Shown: piece after piece, positions 51,990-60,213 of the stretch
How the letters are laid out: each line of letters opens with the position of its first letter
Numbering within the stretch: the stretch's first letter is position 1
Source: DAITAZ01 sp036824045
GTDB lineage: Bacteria; Pseudomonadota; Gammaproteobacteria; Burkholderiales; Rhodocyclaceae
Length of the DNA: 64,000 bases
Assembly (NCBI GenBank): GCA_036824045.1
Contig: DAITAZ010000007.1
Coordinates: 38,489 to 102,488 of the forward strand
Reading direction: 5' to 3'
Notes under the pieces: model-generated
Told to the model about the DNA's origin: nothing
Databases searched by the model: none
Seen by the model: only the letters and a program-made list of their open reading frames with translations
Program-made: the position numbers and the translations under genes

Positions 51990-53198
51990 TCAGCCGCGTC
52001 CCACCCGCAGGGCCGCCACAATGGCCCCCGCCTGCAGCAGGGCTACTCCCGCCAGCACCTGGCCGTATGCCCCCGCGTTCATCAGCCCGCCGAAGAGGAG
52101 CGGGGCCAGTGCCAGCCCCGCGTCCAGCCCCGAGTAGACGAAGCCGTACACCCGGCCATAGGCGGATTGGCCGAAACGGGTCGTGGCCGCCTGGCGCACC
52201 AGCATGTCCCGGGAAGGCCCCGCCAGCCCGGTGAGAAAGCCGATGGCGGCCATCAGCGGCAGCACCGCCCAGGCCTCGGGCAGGCCGCTCGCCAGCACCA
52301 GTGCGCATCCGGCCGCCGCCGCGAGGCCCAGGGCGATGGTGCGGTCGTGGTTGCCCCGCTGGGTGAGAAATCCCCCCAGCACGATGCCCACCGCTCCGGC
52401 CAGCAAGTAGGCCGAGAGGCTGCCCGCCGCCGCGGTCAGGGATAGGCCGTAGAGGTGCTGGGCGATGGGGGCGCCAAAATTCTGGAAAGCGCCAAAGGCC
52501 GCCGTGAGCAGCAGGAAGAACACAAAACACAGCCATACCGGCCCCACGCGGAGGATGTCCGCCGTGCGCACGTTCGGGCCTGCCGCCCGCGCCTGGGCCA
52601 CATCCGCCAGATGCCGCCGGCCCGCCAGCACCAGGGCCAGGGCGGGCAGGGCCACCAGCCCGGCGCAGGCGCCCGCCACGCGCCAGCCGGCGGTGCTGGC
52701 GATGCCGGTCATGAACAGCGGCGCCAGTGCCCAGCCCAGGTTGCCCGACAGGCTGTGCACGGAAAAAGCATGCCCCAGGCGCGGCTGCGACACGTTGCGG
52801 TTGAGCACCGAGAAATCGCAGGGGTGGAACACGCTGTTGCCCAGCCCCGCCACCACGGCCACGGCCATCAAGCCCCCCAGCCCGTCCGCCAGGGCCAGGC
52901 CGAAGCCCGCCAGCACGAAGCAGCCGATGCCCGCCGCCAGCACCCGGATCGGCCCCACCCGGTCCACCAGCAGTCCCGCCAGCGCCTGACCGATGCCGGA
53001 AACCACGAAAAACGCCGTCATCGTCGCGCCCACCTGCACGTAGTCCAGGTGGAATTCGTCCATCAGCCAGGGAAACAGTGGCGGCAGGAGCAGGTGAAAG
53101 AAGTGCGAAACCCCGTGGGCAAAGCCGATCAGGGCGATCACCCGGGTGTCGCGCCCGGGCGGGGCGAGCGGCGCATCGGCCGTGGTAGGCGCGCTCAC
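51990..53198 (-). CDS. MFS transporter, fosmidomycin-resistance (Fsr)-like
   Basis: A 402-residue twelve-helix exporter. It has GFAHGVSHFFHLLLPPLFPWLMDEF at the N-terminus, LVDRVGPIRVL in loop 2-3 and GLGNSVFHPCDFSVL, all resembling Fsr-type MFS proteins (GNSxFHPAD). The start is GTG 53198. It lies 7 bp after the yjdM stop and is probably co-transcribed with it. The substrate is not known. Confidence 0.85.
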   Translation of the reverse strand: MSAPTTADAPLAPPGRDTRVIALIGFAHGVSHFFHLLLPPLFPWLMDEFHLDYVQVGATMTAFFVVSGIGQALAGLLVDRVGPIRVLAAGIGCFVLAGFGLALADGLGGLMAVAVVAGLGNSVFHPCDFSVLNRNVSQPRLGHAFSVHSLSGNLGWALAPLFMTGIASTAGWRVAGACAGLVALPALALVLAGRRHLADVAQARAAGPNVRTADILRVGPVWLCFVFFLLLTAAFGAFQNFGAPIAQHLYGLSLTAAAGSLSAYLLAGAVGIVLGGFLTQRGNHDRTIALGLAAAAGCALVLASGLPEAWAVLPLMAAIGFLTGLAGPSRDMLVRQAATTRFGQSAYGRVYGFVYSGLDAGLALAPLLFGGLMNAGAYGQVLAGVALLQAGAIVAALRVGRG

Positions 53199-53205
53199 GG
53201 GGGCT

Positions 53206-53538
53206 TCAGGCCTTCTTCACGAACTCGGACTTCAACTGCATGGCGCCAAAGCCCTCAATGCGGCAGTCAATGTCATGGTCGCCTTCCACCAGGCGGATGT
53301 TCTTCACCTTGGTGCCCACCTTGAGCACCGACGAGGCGCCCTTGACCTTGAGGTCCTTGATCACGGTCACCGAGTCGCCGTCGTTGAGCACGTTGCCGTG
53401 GGCGTCCCGCACCACCTTCCTGTCCTCGGCTACTGCCGTCTGTGGCCACTCGTGGGCACATTCCGGGCAGATGTAGTTGTCACCGTCGGCGTAGGTGTAG
53501 GCGGACTTGCACTGGGGGCAGGGGGGCAGTGGGCTCAT
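53206..53538 (-). CDS. yjdM: YjdM/PhnA family zinc-ribbon protein
   Basis: A 110-residue protein with an N-terminal zinc ribbon (CPQCKSAYTYADGDNYICPECAHEW, cysteines at 7, 10, 24, 27) and the PhnA/YjdM domain (VVRDAHGNVLNDGDSVTVIKDLKVKGASSVLKVGTKVKNIRL). The family was first named from the phosphonate region of E. coli, but its role there is not established. It is followed by the MFS gene. The open frame upstream of ATG 53538 has no family similarity. Confidence 0.9.
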   Translation of the reverse strand: MSPLPPCPQCKSAYTYADGDNYICPECAHEWPQTAVAEDRKVVRDAHGNVLNDGDSVTVIKDLKVKGASSVLKVGTKVKNIRLVEGDHDIDCRIEGFGAMQLKSEFVKKA

Positions 53539-53664
53539 GGCTTTCCTGGAAGGGTGGGGCCGCGGGGGCGGCGGCCGGCAAGGATAAGGCTTTCGGCCAG
53601 CGGCGCAAACCGGCTGCGGGGTCCGGCTTCGTGCTAGGGTGAAGCACTGACCGGAACCGCAGCC

Positions 53665-54030
53665 ATGCACGAAGCTCCCACCCCCTTGCCCCCGGCGGAC
53701 AGCCGGGGCACCCGCGCCGCCCTTGTTTTCGCCCTCACCGCCGAGCGTCTGCGCCTGTGGTACGACCACGCCCGGTGGCCCACGGACGCCCAGGGCGCGA
53801 ACCTGGCGGCCGACTGGCTCGCCCGCAGCAAACGCAGCCTGCCCCTGGCCGAGCGCCAGCGGCTCTCCGCCCTCAGCGACCACATGGCGCGCCATATTGC
53901 CGACAGCCTTTCGCGGGAAGCGGGGCTGCACGCGGTCCACGAGATGACCGAGGCCCTGGACCCCCGCTACGATTCCGACCTCGCCCGCGCCCTCATGGCC
54001 GAGTGCGAGCGGCTGCTCGACGAGACTTGA
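53665..54030 (+). CDS. Hypothetical protein, 121 aa
   Basis: A small, soluble, mostly helical protein (MHEAPTPLPPADSRGTRAALVF). No motif was recognised. The composition is typical of this genome, with good third-position GC, so it is probably a real gene. It lies 127 bp upstream of the hydrogenase locus in the same direction and may or may not belong to it. Confidence 0.55.
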   Translation: MHEAPTPLPPADSRGTRAALVFALTAERLRLWYDHARWPTDAQGANLAADWLARSKRSLPLAERQRLSALSDHMARHIADSLSREAGLHAVHEMTEALDPRYDSDLARALMAECERLLDET

Positions 54031-54117
54031 GCCCCCCGGCCGGGGAGCGGGGGCCCTGTTCGACGCCCACGCGGCGGTTCCGTGCCGTTCAAGCCGGAAC
54101 CCCGGGCTTCCGTTAAC

Positions 54118-54154
54118 CGCTCCGAACGGGGGCCTCCTGTCCCCCGACGGAGCG
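54118..54154 (+). promoter_or_regulatory. RNA hairpin enclosing the hydrogenase small-subunit Shine-Dalgarno
   Basis: CGCTCCG (54118-54124) pairs with CGGAGCG (54148-54154), and inside it GGGGG (54128-54132) pairs with CCCCC (54141-54145). The Shine-Dalgarno GGAG (54149-54152) of the ATG at 54158 lies in the 3' arm. If the structure forms in mRNA, it would hide the ribosome-binding site and limit translation of the whole locus. Confidence 0.45.
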
Positions 54155-54157
54155 TTC

Positions 54158-55099
54158 ATGGCGAATCTTCTCTGGCTGCAAACCGGCGCCTGCAGTGGCG
54201 ACACCCTGTCGCTTCTGAATGCGGACGGCCCCAGCATCGAAAGCCTGACCGGCAGCGGCGCCATCGAGCTGCTCTGGCATCCATCCCTCTCCGCCCGGCC
54301 GGCCAGCTATCTGGGCGCCCTGATCGGCGCCATCGAGGCCGGCGAACAGACGCTGGACATCCTGGCGGTGGAGGGCAGCCTGATCACCGGGCCCTACGGC
54401 ACCGGCATGTTCGACGCCTTCCACGGCCGGCCCAAGATCCACATCGTCCAGGCCCTGGCGGCCCGGGCGCAGGTGATGGTGGCCATGGGCACCTGCGCCG
54501 CGTTTGGCGGTGTTCCCGCCGCGCCGCCCAACCCCACCGACTGCACCGGCCTGCAGTTCGACCGGGAAGCCCCGGGGGGCCTGCTGGCGCCGGAATGGCG
54601 GGCCCGCGGGGGGCTGCCGGTCATCAACCTGGCTGGTTGTCCGGTGCATCCCCTCACCATCACCCGCACCCTGGCCATGCTGGCGGATGGCTTGGCGCTG
54701 GAACTGGACCACCTCAACCGGCCCAAGGCCTTCTTCAGCACCATGGTGCACCAAGGCTGCACCCGCAACGAGTACCACGAGTACGACGCCGAGGACACGG
54801 CTCTGGGTGGCCAGGGCTGCATGTACTTCAACCTGGGCTGCCAGGGGCCCAGCACCCTGGCGGGCTGCAACAGCGAGCTGTGGAACGGCCGTTCCAGCAA
54901 GACCCGGGCCGGCGTTCCCTGCTTTGGCTGCACGTCGCCGGGCTTTCCCCGCAGCGGCGACCTGTTCAAGACCGAAAAGCTTGGCGCGGTGCCCATCAGC
55001 CTGCCGCTCGGCGTTTCGCGGGCCCACTACATGGCCTACAAGAACCTGGCCAAGGCGGCTGCGCCGTTGCGAGTGCGCAACCGGGAAATGGAGCCCTGA
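54158..55099 (+). CDS. [NiFe] hydrogenase small subunit (group 2-like, cytoplasmic)
   Basis: A 313-residue Fe-S electron-relay subunit without a Tat signal, so it stays in the cytoplasm. The N-terminus WLQTGACSGDTLSLLNAD resembles group 2 (HupU and cyanobacterial/Huc HupS) proteins. Proximal cluster ligands are C12, C113 and C161, with D15 where most families have Cys (CxxC to CxxD). The distal cluster is H198, C201, C221 and C228, and the medial cluster C237, C255 and C258. The end (KTEKLGAVPISLPLG) fits this group. It is preceded by an RNA hairpin over its ribosome site, and the large subunit follows 2 bp after the stop. Confidence 0.92.
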   Translation: MANLLWLQTGACSGDTLSLLNADGPSIESLTGSGAIELLWHPSLSARPASYLGALIGAIEAGEQTLDILAVEGSLITGPYGTGMFDAFHGRPKIHIVQALAARAQVMVAMGTCAAFGGVPAAPPNPTDCTGLQFDREAPGGLLAPEWRARGGLPVINLAGCPVHPLTITRTLAMLADGLALELDHLNRPKAFFSTMVHQGCTRNEYHEYDAEDTALGGQGCMYFNLGCQGPSTLAGCNSELWNGRSSKTRAGVPCFGCTSPGFPRSGDLFKTEKLGAVPISLPLGVSRAHYMAYKNLAKAAAPLRVRNREMEP

Positions 55100-55101
55100 C
55101 C

Positions 55102-56619
55102 ATGGCCCGCACCACGCTGAACGTGGACCTCAACCGGGTGGAAGGCGACCTGGAATTCCAGGTGGAGCTGGAGGACAACCGGGTGGTGGACGCCCGCTGC
55201 ATCGGCACCCTGTTCCGGGGATTCGAGCAGCTCATGGTGGGCCGGGTGCCCACCGATGCCCTGGTGATCACCCCGCGCATCTGCGGCATCTGCGGCACGG
55301 CGCATCTGGCCACCGCGGTGCAGGCGCTGGAACGGCTGGGGGGCATCGCACCGCCGCCCCAGGCCGTGGCCATCCGCAACCTGTGCCTGATGGCGGAGAA
55401 CTTCCAGAGCGACATCCGCCAGACCTTCCTTTTCTTCGTCCCGGATTTCCTCCACCCCCGCTACGCCGCGCACCCGCTGTCGCGGGAAGCCGAGCGGCTG
55501 TTCCGTCCCCTGGCGGGGGACATGGTGCGCTCGGCCCTGACCGTGTCCCGCCGCATCCTGCAGATCGTGGCCATCTTCGGCGGCCAGTGGCCCCATTCCT
55601 CGTTCATGGTCCCCGGTGGGGTCACCCGGGGCGCCAGTGGCAAGGATCTGGTGGATTGCCGGAGCCTGGTGGATGAGGCGGTGGCCTGGTTCGAACACAG
55701 CGTGCTCGGTGGTCGCCTCGACGCCTGGCAGGCGGTGGATTCCCTCCCGGCGCTGATGGACTGGCTGGAAGCCCCTGCCCATGCGGCTTCCGCCCTCGGC
55801 GTCTTCACCCGCATGGCCCGCTCCATCGGCCTGGCCGCCAGCGGTGCCGGACCGGGCGCGTACCTGAGCGCGGGCTCCTACCCCGATGCCGAGGCTCCGG
55901 GCGGGCTGCTGCTGGCCCCGGGCGTCTTCGATGGCGCCTCGGGCCTGCTGGAGCCCTTCGACCCGGCGCGGGTGAGCGAGCACGTGCGCTATTCCTGGTA
56001 CCGGCCCTACAGCGGCGGCCGCCATCCCTTCGAGGGCGAAACCGTGCCGGACTACCAGCCGGATTCCGATCGCTACACCTGGGCCAAGGCTCCCCGCTAC
56101 GACGACCGGGTGGTGGAGACCGGCCCCCTGGCGGAATTGCTGGCGGCGGGCGATCCGCTCATCAGCGCCATCGTCGCTGCCGAAGGGGCCAGCACCTGGC
56201 TGCGCCAGTTTGCCCGCCTGCGCCGGGCCGGCACCCTGCTGGGGCTGATGCGCGGGCAGTTGGCGACCCTGGCTCGCCACGCGGGCAGCGCGCATTACCT
56301 GGAGCCTGCCGCCGGCAGCCTCGACGAAGGAGAAGGCTTCGGCTTTTCCCAGGCCGCCCGGGGCAGTCTGGGCCACTGGCTGCAGGTGCGGGGCGGGCGG
56401 ATCACCCGCTATCAGGTGGTCACGCCGACGGCCTGGAACGCTTCCCCCCGGGACAGCGCCGGCCGGCCCGGGCCCTGGGAGCACAGCGTGATCGGACTGC
56501 ACCTGGCGGACCCGGCGGACCCGGTGGAAATCGGCCACGTGGTCCGCTCCCACGACCCCTGCCTGGTGTGCACGGTGCATTTCGTGGGCAGCGGGCGGCG
56601 CGTCACCTACGGGCTTTGA
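55102..56619 (+). CDS. [NiFe] hydrogenase large subunit (catalytic), group 2-like
   Basis: A 505-residue catalytic subunit that holds the NiFe(CN)2CO centre. The N-terminal ligand motif is RICGICGTAH (C61, C64) and the C-terminal motif DPCLVCTVH (C487, C490, H493). After H493 a further 12 residues (FVGSGRRVTYGL) remain, the size of the tail that a maturation protease removes. Group 2b H2 sensors (HupV/HoxC) lack this tail as far as I know. Other family blocks are NRVEGDL, GRVPTDALVITPRI and HSSFMVPGGVTR. It sits between the small subunit and the protease gene, both within 3 bp. Confidence 0.93.
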   Translation: MARTTLNVDLNRVEGDLEFQVELEDNRVVDARCIGTLFRGFEQLMVGRVPTDALVITPRICGICGTAHLATAVQALERLGGIAPPPQAVAIRNLCLMAENFQSDIRQTFLFFVPDFLHPRYAAHPLSREAERLFRPLAGDMVRSALTVSRRILQIVAIFGGQWPHSSFMVPGGVTRGASGKDLVDCRSLVDEAVAWFEHSVLGGRLDAWQAVDSLPALMDWLEAPAHAASALGVFTRMARSIGLAASGAGPGAYLSAGSYPDAEAPGGLLLAPGVFDGASGLLEPFDPARVSEHVRYSWYRPYSGGRHPFEGETVPDYQPDSDRYTWAKAPRYDDRVVETGPLAELLAAGDPLISAIVAAEGASTWLRQFARLRRAGTLLGLMRGQLATLARHAGSAHYLEPAAGSLDEGEGFGFSQAARGSLGHWLQVRGGRITRYQVVTPTAWNASPRDSAGRPGPWEHSVIGLHLADPADPVEIGHVVRSHDPCLVCTVHFVGSGRRVTYGL

Positions 56620-56622
56620 GCC

Positions 56623-57081
56623 ATGGGCCAGCGCATTCACGTCATCTGCTTCGGCAACGAGCTGCACGGGGACGACGGCTTCGGCCCCGCCGTGTTCCAG
56701 CGCCTGCAGGGCGTCTCCCTGCCCGGGCGCAGCCGGGCCTTCCGCGCCGACACCTCGGGCCTGTCCGCTCTGGACTGCTTCGAGGACTGCGATCTGGCCC
56801 TCTTGGTGGATGCGGTGTCCGGCTACGGGCCGCCCGGCAGCCTCCATGTGCTGGAGCCGTCCCAAATGGGCGAGCAGGTGGTGGCGAGTTGGCACGGGCA
56901 GGGGGTGGCCGGGTTGCTGGCGCATGTGCCCCACGCCCTCAGGCGGCCCCCGCAGGTGCGCCTGGTGGGCGCGGAGGTGGCCACCACCGGCGCCTTCTGC
57001 CTGGGCCTTTCCGCCCCGGTGGAGCGGGCGGTGGCGCCTTGCGTGCAACACGTGATGGGGGTGCTGCGTGAAGCAGTCTGA
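56623..57081 (+). CDS. Hydrogenase maturation protease (HyaD/HybD/HupD family)
   Basis: A 152-residue endopeptidase that cuts the C-terminal tail of the hydrogenase large subunit after nickel is inserted. The family Ni-sensing residues are present: E13 in GNELHGDDGFG, D63 in LLVDAVSGYG, and H91 in SWHGQGV, corresponding to E16, D62 and H93 of E. coli HybD. The length is typical. Its presence in the same operon, starting 3 bp after the large subunit, agrees with the intact tail there. The last 14 bp overlap the kinase start. Confidence 0.92.
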   Translation: MGQRIHVICFGNELHGDDGFGPAVFQRLQGVSLPGRSRAFRADTSGLSALDCFEDCDLALLVDAVSGYGPPGSLHVLEPSQMGEQVVASWHGQGVAGLLAHVPHALRRPPQVRLVGAEVATTGAFCLGLSAPVERAVAPCVQHVMGVLREAV

Positions 57082-59164
57082 CCTGCCACGGGAGATCCCC
57101 CTGCAGGAGGTCCAGCCGGTGCCGGGACAGGCCGGGCGCTGGTGCGGCCAGTTGCAGATGCCGGGCGATGGCGGTATCCGCCACATGTTGATCCTGCGTC
57201 AGGACGGGGCCTACCGGGCCGTGCCCGCCCATTGCCCCCACGAGGGCTACCGCCTTGACGCGTGCCCGGTCAATGCCACCGGCCAACTGGTGTGCGCCGC
57301 CCACGGGCTCACCATCGGGGTCGAGGCCGAATACGGCGCCCTGCCGGTGGAGCGCCGGGGGGAGGACTTCGTCCTGCCCCTGGAATCCGGGCTGGTGGCG
57401 GGGGGGGCCGTCGGCGGCACCCTCACCGTGCTCCAGTTGCAGGACGAACTGGATGCCCTGCGTCAGGCCAACGCGGCGCTGGAAAGCCAGGTGCTCGCCG
57501 TCTCCGAGCAGATGGAGGAGATGGTGGAAATGCTCAGCGCCAAAGGCCGGGCGCTGGAGCAGCGGGGGGCCGAGGCCCAGCGGCTCTCGGCCTTTGTCAC
57601 CCGGGTGCTGGACACCATGGACAACCTGCTCCTGGTGCTGGACCGCTTTGGCCGCATCCAGCAGGTCAACGCCGTGGCCCACCGCGTGCTGGGCTACGCG
57701 CCCGGCGAACTGGAAGGCGCCAGCCCGGACCGCCTGCTGCCCGCCGACACCCTGGCCGCCCTGGGTGGCGAGCAGCGCGGCGCCCCGCCGGGCACGGCGC
57801 TGTTCCGCGCCATCCTGCGCCATGGCCAACTGGAACTGGAAGCGAACCTCGTGGGGCAGGGGGCGGACCGGGTGCAGCCCCGCTTCCTGCTGCGCGGCTC
57901 CCCCCTGTTCGACGCCACCGGCAAGCTCGAAGGCATGGTGGTGGTGGGGTCCGACGTGACCCGCCTGCGCCAGCGGGAGGTGGCGCTGATGGAGAGCGAG
58001 CAGCGCTTCCGGGATTTCTCCGGCGTGGCCTCCGACTGGTTCTGGGAGATGGGGCCCGACCTGCGCTTCCTCGAATCCGAGTGGGAGTTCCTGGGGACCA
58101 TTCCCACCGCCCTCACCGTCGGCCGCACCCGGCGGGAGCTGGCCACCCCGGAAGATCGCACCGACGACGCCAAGTGGCTGGCCCACGAGCGCATGCTGGC
58201 GGACCGGCGGGAATTCCGTGACTTCGAGTACCGCATCCCCGGCAGCGACGGCAGCACCTGCTGGGTGAACGTCAGCGGCCGCCCCGTCTATGGCCCGGAC
58301 GGCGCCTTCCGGGGGTATCGCGGCACGGCCAAGGATATTTCGGCGCGCAAGGCCATCGAGGCGGAGATCCGCCAGCACCGGGACCACCTTTCCGATCTGG
58401 TGGCCGCCCGCACCGCCGATCTGGTGCAAGCCAAGGAGGCCGCCGAGCGGGCCAGCCAGCTCAAGACCGAGTTCCTCTCCAACATCTCCCACGAGCTGCG
58501 CACCCCCCTGCACGGCATCCTTTCCTTCGCCACCCTTGGCCGGCGGCGGCTGGGCAGCGTGCCCGCCGACAAGATCGCGGAGTACCTTTCCCGCATCCAC
58601 GAGTCCGGCGAGCGGCTGTCCAATCTGGTCAACGACCTGCTCGACCTGGCCAAGCTCGAAGCCGGGCGCATGGCCATGAACCGCCTGCCCACCGATCTGG
58701 CGCAACTGTGCCAGGGGGTGCGCCAGAGCCTCGATGCCCTGTGCGCTGCCCGCGGCATCAAGCTCGCCATCCGCGCCGAGTGCGCGGACAGCAGCGCCAA
58801 CGTGGACGGCAACCGGCTGCGCCAGGTGGTGACCAACATCTACTCCAACGCCATCAAGTTCTCGCCGGACGGCGGCCAGATCCGCGTCACCCTCCGCGAC
58901 GACACCCTCACCGATGCGGCCGGCACCCTGGTGCCGGCGCTGGCGGTGGAGGTGGACGACGAGGGGCCGGGCATCCCCGAGGCGGAGCAGGAGGCGGTGT
59001 TCGACAAGTTCGTGCAAAGCAGCAAGACCAAGACCGGCGCCGGCGGCACGGGCCTGGGCCTGGCCATCTGCCGGGAGATCGTGCACGCCCACGGCGGCAC
59101 CATCGCCGCGGGGGCCAGCCCCCTGGGCGGTGCCCGGTTCCTGTTCCGCCTGCCCCGCGGCTGA
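57068..59164 (+). CDS. Rieske-PAS-PAS histidine kinase, hydrogenase-linked
   Basis: A 698-residue soluble kinase starting at GTG 57068 inside the protease gene. Residues 25-105 form a Rieske [2Fe-2S] domain: CPH (C56, H58) and CAAH (C76, H79), spaced as in Rieske proteins. A coiled coil follows at about 123-175, then PAS domains at about 183-300 and 312-428, the H-box LSNISHELRTPLHG (H475) and the ATPase domain with NIYSNAIKFS, GPGIP and GTGLGLAICREIV. There is no TM helix. Fusing a redox cluster to a PAS kinase next to a hydrogenase suggests H2-derived electrons set kinase activity. No response regulator is adjacent. Confidence 0.92.
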   Translation: MKQSDLPREIPLQEVQPVPGQAGRWCGQLQMPGDGGIRHMLILRQDGAYRAVPAHCPHEGYRLDACPVNATGQLVCAAHGLTIGVEAEYGALPVERRGEDFVLPLESGLVAGGAVGGTLTVLQLQDELDALRQANAALESQVLAVSEQMEEMVEMLSAKGRALEQRGAEAQRLSAFVTRVLDTMDNLLLVLDRFGRIQQVNAVAHRVLGYAPGELEGASPDRLLPADTLAALGGEQRGAPPGTALFRAILRHGQLELEANLVGQGADRVQPRFLLRGSPLFDATGKLEGMVVVGSDVTRLRQREVALMESEQRFRDFSGVASDWFWEMGPDLRFLESEWEFLGTIPTALTVGRTRRELATPEDRTDDAKWLAHERMLADRREFRDFEYRIPGSDGSTCWVNVSGRPVYGPDGAFRGYRGTAKDISARKAIEAEIRQHRDHLSDLVAARTADLVQAKEAAERASQLKTEFLSNISHELRTPLHGILSFATLGRRRLGSVPADKIAEYLSRIHESGERLSNLVNDLLDLAKLEAGRMAMNRLPTDLAQLCQGVRQSLDALCAARGIKLAIRAECADSSANVDGNRLRQVVTNIYSNAIKFSPDGGQIRVTLRDDTLTDAAGTLVPALAVEVDDEGPGIPEAEQEAVFDKFVQSSKTKTGAGGTGLGLAICREIVHAHGGTIAAGASPLGGARFLFRLPRG

Positions 59165-59291
59165 GCCGGACCGGGCATCGCCCGGGCAGCGGGTGGCCGG
59201 CGAGTGTGAGAACATCGGCCCCCGATCCCTTCCGCACAAGGATGCTTCCCTGAGCACCCCGTTTGCCCGCCAGGCCCGCTGGGCCGATCTC

Positions 59292-60137
59292 ATGCTGCTC
59301 GCCGTGGCCGCGGTGTGGGGCAGCAGTTACGGGGTCGCCAAGGAAGCGCTGGCCTTCTACCCGGTCCTCGGCTTTCTGGCCGTGCGCTTCTGCCTCACCG
59401 CCCTGCTGTTGCTGCCGGCCTTGCGCGGGGTGAACCCCCGCGAGGCCCTGGCCAGCGGCCTGCCCCTGGGCGGGGTGCTGCTGGCCATTTTCGTCTGCGA
59501 AACCTACGGCGTGGCCCAGACCCGGGCCGCCAACGCCGCTTTCCTCATCAGCCTGTGCGTGGTGCTCACCCCGTTTGCCGAATGGCTGCTGCTGGGCAAC
59601 CGGCCCGCGCGGGGCGTGTTCGCCATGGCCGCGGTGTCGGCGGCGGGCGCCTGGCTGCTGGCGGCCGAAGTGGATCTGGGCTTCAACCGGGGGGACGGCC
59701 TCATGCTCGCCGCCGCGCTGCTGCGGGCTGTCGCCGTATGTGTCACCAAGCGCCATTTCAACCGGGGCGGGGTGTCGCCCCTGGCGCTCACCGCCGTGCA
59801 GTGCGCGGTGGTGGGGGTGGGCTGTCTGGCGGCCGCCTGGGTGGTGGAGCCCGCGGGGTTGCCGCCGCTGCCCGCGGAGCCGGTGTTCTGGCGCAACACC
59901 CTGTACCTGGTGGCCTTCTGCTCCATCTTCGCCTTCTTCGCCCAGAACTATGGCGTCAAGCACGGCACCCCCACCCGCGTCGCCCTGCTCACCGGGGCCG
60001 AGCCCGTGTTCGGCGCGCTCTTCGCCGCCCTGTGGCTGGGCGAGCGCATCGCCCCCAGCGCCTGGCTCGGCGGCGGGCTGATCGTCGCCTCCGTCCTCTG
60101 GCTCAGCCTGCCTGCCCGACAGCCCGCGCGGGCGTGA
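59292..60137 (+). CDS. EamA/DMT family transporter
   Basis: A membrane protein of about 281 residues with ten helices in two EamA repeats, such as LLAVAAVWGSSYGVAKEAL and the terminal TGAEPVFGALFAALWLGERIAPSAWLGGGLIVA. The N-terminus is uncertain: ATG 59292 keeps all helices but drops a likely cytoplasmic start. GTG 59193 or a CTG at 59250 (after AAGGA) would add residues such as STPFARQARWADLM. The substrate is unknown. It follows the hydrogenase kinase in the same direction but need not be part of that system. Confidence 0.8.
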   Translation: MLLAVAAVWGSSYGVAKEALAFYPVLGFLAVRFCLTALLLLPALRGVNPREALASGLPLGGVLLAIFVCETYGVAQTRAANAAFLISLCVVLTPFAEWLLLGNRPARGVFAMAAVSAAGAWLLAAEVDLGFNRGDGLMLAAALLRAVAVCVTKRHFNRGGVSPLALTAVQCAVVGVGCLAAAWVVEPAGLPPLPAEPVFWRNTLYLVAFCSIFAFFAQNYGVKHGTPTRVALLTGAEPVFGALFAALWLGERIAPSAWLGGGLIVASVLWLSLPARQPARA

Positions 60138-60213
60138 GACTCAGGGGGCGGCCAGCGATACTGTTGGCGCGTCGGCGGACTTGCCCCGACCCAGTAAGCT
60201 GCCTCGCGCCGCC

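Noticed and set aside
54082..56619. An 845-residue version of the hydrogenase large subunit
   Set aside because: The first 340 residues are an out-of-frame reading of the small-subunit gene. The family start is the ATG at 55102.
54158..59164. Reading the hydrogenase as an energy-conserving uptake enzyme
   Set aside because: No Tat signal, no cytochrome b or membrane subunit and no electron-transport partner other than the kinase; a sensory role fits better, though catalytic turnover for other purposes is not excluded.
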